From Chinchilla lanigera (taxonomy: Eukaryota; Chordata; Mammalia; Rodentia; Chinchillidae), in the NCBI RefSeq assembly GCF_000276665.1, contig NW_004955475.1, forward strand, positions 5,432,358 through 5,496,357: a stretch of DNA of 64,000 nucleotides. The letters are read 5' to 3'. The notes below the pieces were generated by a model, which worked only from the letters and a program-made list of their open reading frames with translations, made no database searches and was not told the DNA's origin. The position numbers and the translations under genes were made by a program. Position 1 is the stretch's first letter. Every line of letters begins with the position of its first letter. Positions 35,801-46,600 of this stretch are shown one piece after another.

Positions 35801-38800
35801 AGTTTGGTCCCAGGATTGGTTTACTGTAGATGTTGCTATAGTAACAGGAAATCAGAGTCAGAAGTCTTTCTTCCAGACAGGAGCTATAAGGTAGAGGATG
35901 GCTGCAAATGTTGGGAGTTTTTGTGGGAATCTGTGCCTGCCCCTCAGGAGCACCTGGGCATATCATTGACCACAACATTATGTGGTGAGGCATTGTAATT
36001 TCTTACTTTTAGGGATTCTTAGTGGAAAGAAAGTTCATAGACAGGAGGTAATATATCCAGTTGCACAGAAAATCAGGCAAGGAGCAAAACATAAGTCATA
36101 GTGTACTCTTGCTTCAGAAGCTTCCCCAAAGAAGAGTGCTTGTTTTCATGATTCTACTTCTTCACTTATCCCTTTGGTTTCCATTCATTCACTACACTGT
36201 TTTCTCTGAGTAGCCCAGTGACCATTTACTCATTGTTTAATGATATTGGGGCTTTTGCATTGGTTACGATGATATCATTTCAAATCCTTCTTACTCCCGT
36301 AGAATCCCAGTAAAACTCACCTTCCAATGGGGATTTTGTGATTGTAGGTGCTTCATTCTTCATGTCAAGCGGCTCTAAGGAAAGTGCAAGAGAAAGGGAG
36401 CCAAATTAAAGACCTTGAGTAAACAGCTGAATGTCCTAGAAAGAGAGGAAGGACCTGGTAAAGGCCAGTCAGGCCCATCACTGAACCTCTTAACACTTGC
36501 CTCATGACACTGATTAGTCTTGTATTGCCTGATTATTCTTCAAATACCAATCTAAGGTAGTGTTCTTAAGTCAAGGTTCACAGAACTCCAAGGAGTCTGT
36601 GGCTAGGACTCAAAGAATCTGTAAACTTGCATGAGAAAATATACTTTATGACTAACTTTTAAATGAAATTTAGTGTTCAGTCTATTGAGAGGGACTTTGG
36701 AAGTCTCACAAAGAAGGTGGTAATGCGTAACGTCATTGATAATGGTGCAGTAATTATCTCCAAAAATTTACCGCTTCATAAAAGCAATAAAATAACAGAA
36801 AATTGATATTGTTCATCTTCTCCCAGAGGTTTTGAAATTATCCAAAGATTTGTAACAAGGAGGATTTAAGGAAGAAAAGAACCCATTGTTGGTAAAAACA
36901 GTAAGCTTTGTGGCATTTTAACTTAGTTTTATAGCATTTAACTTTGGTTCTATTATTCCTTCCCAGCTCAGATGTAATTGTAAAATAAAACCTCATTCCA
37001 GTTCTTGGAGTGAGCAGAATATACCTTATTCCCAAACAATTGCCATTATTTGACCTATTTGGTGGTTCCCTGGAAGATGTGGCTCAAAAGGCTGTTTTAT
37101 TGGTCACTCAGTTCTGAAAGCCTCTCTTTGAGGATGGGAGAATATTTGTCATATAGATGCCTGAGGAAATGGGTAGCAATTTCGAGAAAAAAGAAACTAA
37201 CCAAAAATCTTAAAATGAAAAACTGAAGAATGAGATGCCCATAGGGAATTTTTTGTCTTTTGGTACCAGGAATCATGGGAATCAAACTCAGGACCTTGCA
37301 CTTGCCAGGCAGGCACTTGTTCCACTGAACTATATCCCTGGCCCTGTCCATGGGGAATTTAAAAAGCTGTGATACATTCATGGGAATCTAGAAGGCCACA
37401 TACATGCACAGAGCTGTGTTTTCTTATGAATTACATGAAAAGCTTGTAAGTTACTACTCCTTGTTAGTCTTATAGATAGAAAGTAAAGATTATGACATAG
37501 TTATAAACTGCTTGGCTGAGTGTCAAAAATATGGTACAACAGGCAAGAGAGTTATTTGCTAAAAACTAGGAGATTTATTGATTACAGATATTTAAGAAAA
37601 TATTGCTTTAATCACTAGCTGGCCACTAAATTAACCAAGAAAAGATTTCAGTGGCCATCCATGGCAAATAATATGAAAGACTATGCAGAATTAACTCAGA
37701 AATTCTCTGAACCAAACAAGGTAAAACAAAAAACTGTTACAGCAAGCAGAGTCAACAACAAACCCTGGGGAGAGAAAGAATAAGATTTCCAAGTTTATCT
37801 CATTGTATTATTCTAAAGTCTAGTTTTCAACTACAAGAAATATAAGACATGAAAAGAAACTATAAAATATACCCTATTGACAGGTAAAGGTAAATTCAAT
37901 AAGTAGAAATTATCCTTGAGGAAACAGTGATATTGGATTTAATAGATGAAACAATTTATATGTGTTAAAATTGAAGGAAAATGTACCTAAATAACAAAAA
38001 GGCATAATGATTCAAATAAAATAGAAAATATCAATAAAGAAACTCTTATTATAAAAAGGAACCAAGTCAAAATCTTGGAGTTGTAAAGCACAATAACTGA
38101 AAAGAAAACTTCTTTAGATGGAAAAAAATCTAGTAGCAGATTTTAGCTGGCAGAATAAAGCATCAGTAAGGTTGAAGATGTAATTATTGTTTGTGGAATA
38201 GAGAGGAAAATGAATAAAATATGAACAAAATCTTAGAGACACATAGGACACCATGTAGTGTTTGTGCATTCATTTTGTGGTTTTTTGTTTGTTTGTTTTG
38301 TTTTGTTTTGTTTTGTTTTGCTTTTTGTACTAGTAATTGAACTTAGGACCTCACACTTGCCAGGCACCCTAAATCCCTGGCCCTGTTTATTCACATAAGG
38401 CCAAAATGTAGCTACACCCAAGTGCTCATCGACTGAAAAATGGATAACTAACATGTGGCACATCCATGTAATGCTCTGTTTTTCAGTAATAAAGACAATG
38501 AATTATTGATACATGTTGCAGCCTGAATGAACTTTGAAAATATTATACTAACTGACAAAAATGAGTACAGAGCATTACATTTTATGATTCAATTTATGTG
38601 AACTGTGTAGAATAGGAAATCTACAGAAAAGGAAAGCTGATATGTGTTTTCTGGGGTTTAGGGAAATAGGGGAATGGAAATGACTGCTTGATGGCTGTTT
38701 CAGGGCAAATGAAATGTTCTGGAATTAGATAGTGGACAACCATGCACAACCATGTGAACCAATGAAGTGTATATCTAAAAATATTCAATATTTTGCATGT

Positions 38801-40611
38801 GAAGTATATTTTAATGCAAAATGAAAATATGAGTGAAAGGCCAATAGAATTTCTTTAGACCAAGAGGGTTGGAAGGACATTGCAGTCAGACATAACAGTA
38901 TGCTATGTTTGAGATGTGGAGACATGTATCAGAAGATAAGGCTGGAGAGGAAGGGTGAGGACAAACTAGAAGACTTTGGGCTTTCTTCTTTGGATGGAAG
39001 GTTCCACAGGGAGTAACAGAATGTTTTTAAGGCAGGGAGAGAGAATTTTTCAGTTGAAGTTTTAGGAAAATAATTTTGACAACAGTTTGGGAGATTTTTG
39101 AAGGTGAGGTAGAAATATATTTTGTCCATGTATTAACAAACACTCATTTAATGTCCTTTATGTACCAAGTACTTTGATGGACTGTGGGGGGGTATCCATA
39201 AAGTAGGCAGATGTTGTACTCTTGGATTGTATAATCTAGTGATGCAAAATTGATACTTAGTAAATCCTAAATAACTCAGAGAAGACAAGAACGTTCAATT
39301 TGTCTCTTTATGAAATTCACATTCTTTGGCTTTCTGATGAATCTGAATATAGAATAATAGTTAATAGAGATTGGAAATGGTGCATGGGGGTGAAGGTGGG
39401 TGAGGGAGGTTGTATTTTGAGCACTGCATGCTGTATGTACGTGTTGAAGTATCAGTGTCCTGGCGGCTTGACCAGAATGGTGATGCTTGGAGAGATCAAT
39501 TGCTGTCCATATAACCTCCCCAGCATGAGACTTTATAGGGAGACAAGGTAAATGAAAGAAAATATGTAGAGGTTTTGGCTTTCCTTATAAAAAAGCCCAA
39601 TCAAAGAAACAAAATAACAAAAAGAAAAGAAAAAACAAACAAACAAAAAAACAGCTTTCAAAGGGTATCCAGGAAGATTCAACCATGAGAAACAATCAGA
39701 CTCTATAAAGAGCAAAATCCGAGTGCAAATCTGGATTTACACTTCCTTGCTGTGAGTCCATGACCAAATAGATTGCTCTTTAAGTTTTCTTTACATAAAA
39801 TTAGAGTAATGTGTGAAAGGGAAAGAAATTGCTCCAAGGGAAGGAACAACTGGGATGAAGGAAAGGAGAAAAAGAAAGAAGGAAGGGGAAAATATATATG
39901 TGGATAGCTGCGATAATTGTACTGCTGATGTCTACTGGTTTATTGAAAGGAACAGTGAATGCTTAAAAATTTTTTGACCAATTATGCTTGCTTATCTCTG
40001 GCAATCTGAGCAACTAATTTGAAGGCAACAATATGCAATATAATAACCATTGGTGAATTACTACCATCTTGTTTAGTGAAGCTCTGTATAATTTCTAATG
40101 TATTATGATGATTATTATTTATTCTCTATAATGGTTTGATCAATCTTGCATTCTTTTTTTTTGGTTTTCTTCCGGTACTGGGAATTGAACTCACGACTTC
40201 GAGCTTGCCAGGCAGGCACTGTGCCTCTGAGCTAAATCCCCAGCCCCCCAATCTTGCATTCTTTCATCTGGTAATCTGAGCAACTTCGTTGAAGATAACA
40301 CTACGGACTATAACAACCACTGTTAATTCCTATCACTTTGCTTTGAAACCCTGTATCGTTTTTCTTGTTTCTGTGTTGTTTTATTCTGTCTATGTTGTTG
40401 CTATTTTGTTATTGCTTTTCTCTTTAAAATAAAAAAATTTAAAAGATAAGAGTAATGCTAACCATTTCATTGCATATTTGTAAGGATTCATTGAGAAAAT
40501 TTGTTGAGTTCTTGAATTTTGTATCTGGCAAATATGAGGTACCTAATAAATGTCATACTATCATCCTTATATGACAGGTATTGTCTCAAACCCTGCTATC
40601 CCTTATTCTGA

Positions 40612-40644
<33 letters not shown>

Positions 40645-43600
40645 ATGCGTGTGTGTGTGTGTTTATGTAATTATTGCCTACCCAGGACTGCACTTCTCCA
40701 ACCATTCTCTGGCATGAAGGAGGTTATCTTTGTTCTAAGATGCTTACCTGCAGGGAAGATTGCTTACCTTTGACTACAAACTTTACAGCGTTGCTCCGTT
40801 GTTCAGCGCCAACACGGCCCTTGGCAGTACAAAAATAGGAGCCTGAGTTGGCCACCACTGCAGGCTTGAAGAGTAAAGTACTCAAGGCTGCTACTTTAAT
40901 GGGTTCCTGGTCATTAGTTTGTTCCTTGTACCAGGCATAACTGATGGGGGGAGAACCCCAAGCCTGGCATTGAAGGCTAATTCTCATTCCCTGGGGCACA
41001 GTGAAACCATAACCACTGCCAGTGGTCACTGTGGGCTTTGAGACAGGGACTGCAAAGGGAAGAAAAGAGAGGAGGCTTTGAGAAATCATAAAGTTATGGG
41101 ACACAGGCCAAGTTATCCTGGTTGAGCAGAAGGGCGTGCATGTATCTGCAGCTGGAATGAGAGGTGACTGCTGAACTGGGAGAGAAGAAGGGAATAGCAA
41201 ATAAAAATACCTTCCTTTGCATCACATTTCTGTTGCATAGCTGAGCATAGAATCCAGGGCCTCATACATTCTAGGCAAGTGCTCTGTAAGTGAGCTAAAA
41301 GTTCAGTCCAAAAATACCTTTCTTGGAGGACTGGGTACTATTTGGTATTATTGTGTTTGGGATTATCTGGACTTAAAAATTAAGTGACTTAAGAAAATGT
41401 CATTTTTAGGCTCTAATTTTCTCTATTATTTGCATTTTCAGATTATCAAGGCCAGAGATTTATAAATTGTTAACCCAGCAAAACTTATCTTGGCTAACCT
41501 CCTGCCTCTCTTTTTCCACAGCATTTCTGTCAGCATCTGTCTAGCCTCCAGGATCTTTATCAGAATTACTCATTTTTATAAGTTTTAAGGCCCAGAGCCT
41601 AAGAAGGGCAACATAATATGAATGCCAAAAATTCTAGAATACTTGAAGAAGTAGATTTGCAAGCCAGAAACCCTTCCCAACAATTCTACCATACCTACCA
41701 TAGGAGTGATGACCCTGAGGCTGTTCCGCCTGTACACTTCCTCTGATTAGCACATATACTAGGAAAAAGACTATTGTACAGGTAAACCGAGGCCTCTTCA
41801 TTACTTGGAAGTTTCTAGGATTATAGTACTCTACTGAGTCTTTGCCTATCAATGCTTTCCTGTTCCCACAGTGACTCACGTTTCTGGACACGGAGCTCAA
41901 TGATCTTGTCTCTCATCACTTGTTTGCTATCAGGGGTCTGCCAGGTGACTTCACAGGTGTAGTGGCTTCTGTCATCCATCTCCAAGGTATTCAGTTGGAG
42001 AGATACAACCCCTGGAATATTCTGGCTCAGATGCAGGCGACCTCGGTATTTCGCTTGCTGGATATGGTCTCCAGAGGAGTCACGTTGGAAGATGGTGACT
42101 GGTTCTGAATCACGTTGTACCAACCACCTCACCATGACTTGGGTATAACCTTTTAGGGGACCATAGGTACAAGGAATATTCACATCCCCTTTCCAGGGTC
42201 CTGTTATGTTCTCTGGTGCTTCCAGGATGGGGTGGCCTGAAGAGAGGGAACAGAGGAAGGAAACAAACACAGAAGACATATACACTTGGGAGCTCCAGTG
42301 GTAGTGTCAGGCCTCAAGCAATTTCTGAGAAATACTCCTCAGCTTTCCTTCCATCACACTTCTGTTTTTCCTGTGCACTTTTGCTCTCTGTCAACCTTCT
42401 TATCAAACAGAACTAGTTTTTAGAAGGAAAGATCTTCACATTTTTTAGCTCTTGTGAGTTTCAAGTTCATTTCATGTCACTGTCTTGCTATGAAGTGATC
42501 TTAGGTAAGTCATTCCCACCATTTAGGATCAATTTTATTTATCTATAATGAGGAAACTTTAAATAGAGTGATATTTGAGCATTTTACCAACTTTGGCATT
42601 CTGAATGTCCATAAAAATTTTCTTTTATGAAAGAGGTGAGAACAAAAATCATGAGCAGTTATGTCTGGACTATTTCAGTTTTGTGTAAATGTATGCCTGG
42701 AAAAAAATATGGGGGATTTGGGGCTTGGCAAGAATGGGTCTTGTGCCTTATTATCCTTTCTTGCTTTTAAGCTCTTTTCTGCAAGGGTGGGAGGAGGCAG
42801 ACAATAGGCAATTATCATGGTGAAATTTGGTGCAAAGACAGGCCTGGGTATGCATTCCTGCTTAACAAAATCATTAGTTATTTTAAAATTTGAAACCTGG
42901 ACTTTGTAAGCCAGATTGATTTATTCTCTGATTTCTTTGTCTTTATTCCTCTTTTAGCTTCTCTTAGTTTTAATTAAAGATACATTGGGAAATTTCATCC
43001 TGAGAGGGAAAAGTTTTTTTTTTTTTTCCTGTTGTGGTTAGGGTGGACTTTCATCTTGATTGGCTTCATGATCCATCCTGGGGACCACTCTTCTAGGAAT
43101 GTCTGGATGAGTCATGGAGGCATGCCCTCATTGTCTATGCCTGGTTCCTAACTCTTTGCACTCTGACACTATTCTCCTGCTTTGCTTCCATGCAGTTTAC
43201 TCTGCTATGCCTTTCCACCACATTCTTTCTGCCTTAACTCCAGCCTGACATGTACTGCATTCCCCCAAACCATGAGCCAAACTAAACCTCTCTTCCTTTA
43301 AATTGCAGGTGCTGAATCTCAGTTACAAGAAAGCTGAAAACACATCCATGTTTGGTATGAACAAGAAAAAGCTATGGGTAAAATCCTGGAGCTAGCTGTA
43401 CTAGGGATGGTGATAGGAGGAAAGTGAAATTGCTGCTTGATGAACTCAATAGGGAAACCTGGAAGGAAAAGGATGGATACATTGAAACACCCATTGATCC
43501 CTACCAGAATTTTCAATCCACAAATGTCATGTTTTGAAGGTTTTGTATTCTCTTCGTCTGGGGCCAGGAGTATGGGGCTGTATTTGACAATGTTTTTATG

Positions 43601-46600
43601 TTCCTCCTAGGAGAAGTGGTTTTAAAGTGTGAGCTATTACTGAATAAAATCCTTTTATTTAGCCCAGTCTTCCCATGTTTTGATTATGCAGATAGAAGAT
43701 GACACCTTTTGAATGGGAGGAGCCTATGCTTTCTAGCTCCCAAAATGTATCATCAAGCATCAGTCTTCCATTAATAGATATATTAAAGTGGAAACTTTGG
43801 CCTGTGGCCCCACAAGGTACTGGTAAAATATCAATGAAATATTTTACCCAAGATAAAGGCCTTGAGTAGAAAAGAATAAAAAAAAACCCATCATGCTGCA
43901 AGATCCACCACACACTCTGTGGAGAGTTCAGATATGGCAGGGAGTGGAACATAAACCCACAAAAGGGAACATAAGGGGAGTAATTTTATTGTTTCCTAAA
44001 AATGAAATTTATAATCAGAATTTTTTGTGGATGTATTATGCTGTCTGTAGAAAGTTTTAAACTCTGCTTAGGTCTTGGGCAGCGTTATTCTTAAGGGTCC
44101 TTTCAACTCTAGGTATCCAGGTCTAATGGACTGTAATGGAAACAGAAGTTAAATAATTATATACTCTAGCTGCGAATTAACTTTCACCAGGTGGGTTTCA
44201 CTATGTAATTGATAGTCCTTGTTTCCATATGCATGTAGTTACAGTTTAACATCATCATGGGCATATCTTTAGCCCTATGAAAACAAAAACATCCCATCCT
44301 TAGTTCCCTGAAAAGCATTTTGTTCTCTCAATTTAATGGGCTCTTCCTAATTAGTCCTCCTCTGGCCCTCCCTAATTTTCCTTCTGTCCACTTAAAAGCA
44401 CTCTCATATTTTCTTTCTGGGCAACAGAGCAATATTCTGCTCTGAGGATATCTGCAGTTGCTGAAAATGTCTTTATCCATGCATATTCATGTTTCCCCTC
44501 TGACATTTGGGGAGCCGCAAGTCCTGGCTGTGTTCCCATCTGTGGTAACTTGATGGAGACTTTCACATAGCTCACTTTGGTCTGTCAAGAACATGGCAAT
44601 CCAATGGTAAATTCACAATTGTGAAATTAATTTCTGAAAGTAGGTCAGGGCTGACTCCTCTATCTCAGAATGGGAGTATATTCCAGAGTTGATGGCTAGA
44701 CTTTTCATAAAGATATGTATTTTCCTGTGTTTACCTTTTTCTTCCTCTCTCCTTCCTTTACTTTTTCCTCTTTCTAGCCATTATTTCACTTTGACCATTT
44801 CCCTTTTGCCTCTTCCCTTCATTGTGTTCTTCTCTCCTCTTCTAATCTTGCTTTATTAGTAGCGTAGAAAGAGAGTGGACAGTAACACAGAGCACCCCAA
44901 GAAAGAAAACATTTTACTACTTTTCCTGGTTCCAGAACTTCAAAGTGAAAGTAATCATGATAGCATTGACTTGTACCTTTCAACTATCCCTGCAATGCCA
45001 AGAGAAACCAGGAAAACCTAGGCTCCCAGTAGGAGAGTCCAGTGAGATTAGAAAAGTAGTCAAAGTCTGCATAATGTATAAGAATAACACCATCTGGATC
45101 CAAGGTCTGCCTTAGCTCATATACCTCTGTCATTTGTGCAAATTACTAAGCCTGTCTGAATTTTATGTCATCATTGATAAAATGAAAGCAATAAAACTAT
45201 TCCATGGAGGATCAGTGTTACAAATAAAAGTGAACTTGTAAATGTGAAAACACATATTAGATCTGACATTCAATAGGTGCTGTATAAATGTTGGTAGCTT
45301 CTCTCATGCCTCAAATAAAACCTCTTATATCTGTCTTGATTCTTCTTGTCCTATAGAAGTCCTCAGTATGTCTTACCCTGGGTAAATATGTATATTCATT
45401 TGATCGGACCATTGTTAGCTTTCATAGGAACTTAAAGCAGAAGTTACTCACATGACAAGTAAGGAGGCACTGTCCCCCGTCTTATAGATTCTACTGAGCT
45501 TTGGGCAGGTACTAGGCCATCTATGGGTTGTAGGGCAACCAGGGAAGACAGCATAATGTGCCTTTAATGACAAGACTGGCTTGGCAGTGCTTGTGAAATG
45601 TTGGCCAAATGAGAGCAATACTCCCGAATTTTCTGGAAGATTGGGTAAGAACAACCCACTTCAGAAAAGTTCCACCTCCTGGGGAAATGCTCTATCCATT
45701 AGGGATATATCAAAAACACCAAATCGTGAGCCATTTGATAAAAAAGGGATCAAGGTAACAGGTAGAATGAAATTTTGAGACTTCTGGAATTGCGTAGCTG
45801 GACGAGCTTTTAGAAATAGTCACATTTCTTCATGGATATACAGTGGTACCTCCGTTCATGAGCTCTTTTGTCTGAAAACAATTTGTTTCACAAATAGAAG
45901 TGTTTGACCAAATTTTGGTTTTGTTTGAAATCTCTGCGTTGGGTGACAAACGCAACTGAGGCAGTCTTTCCCACACAAACACAAATATGGCAATCTTTTC
46001 TAAAACTGTAAAAAATGTTAAGCTCATGAACTGAGCTTATACAGGTACCACTGTATATGGGCAAGCTAAGGTCCAGAGAGAGATATTCTTATCCAAAGTC
46101 ACACAATGTACGGTCTAAAATACAAGTTTTCAGATAATACAGTGCTTTCTTTCTTTCTTAACCTACTAAATAACCAGCCATAACTGATACCAGCAACATC
46201 TTACCTGCACCTATGTGACATGGTTTCAAGGATGTCATCTTAGTGGTAGATATTTTGTTTTTGACTGCCTGGGGGAAAAATGCCCTCATTTTCCAGCTGC
46301 TTCCTGAAAAGGCTTTCCTAGGATCTTGCTCTCCTATCCTCAGGTAAAAAATGCATTTTAAAATATTTGTCTCTCTCAGGAAAAATACCAGAGCTAAACA
46401 CTGACTCAGAGAGTTTGTTGAAAGAAGGTCTGGCTCAAGAAAGAAGGGATAGTGCTCTGGTCTCAGGACCTGGATTTAGATAAGCAAAGATCTGGATGCT
46501 GTGTAATGGTCCTGAAGAAAAGAAAGGCCTAATATATTGGGTGTGAGACCCTTTTTAAGACCCATTCTGGGTCCCTTTGTGAATCTTATTCCATTATCAG

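Larger units (their letters stand above)
36375..40767 (-). other. VSIG4: VSIG4 intron 3
   Basis: GT-AG intron of 4.4 kb. Contains three antisense ID SINEs, an old L1 3' end (about 38395-38830), a monomer retroposon copy (39830-40440) and a (TG)n tract. 37611-38220 is AT-rich and possibly more of the same old L1. No other exon seen. Confidence 0.8.

Noticed and set aside
41920..42108. Plus-strand frame inside the IgV exon
   Set aside because: Shadow of VSIG4 exon 2.
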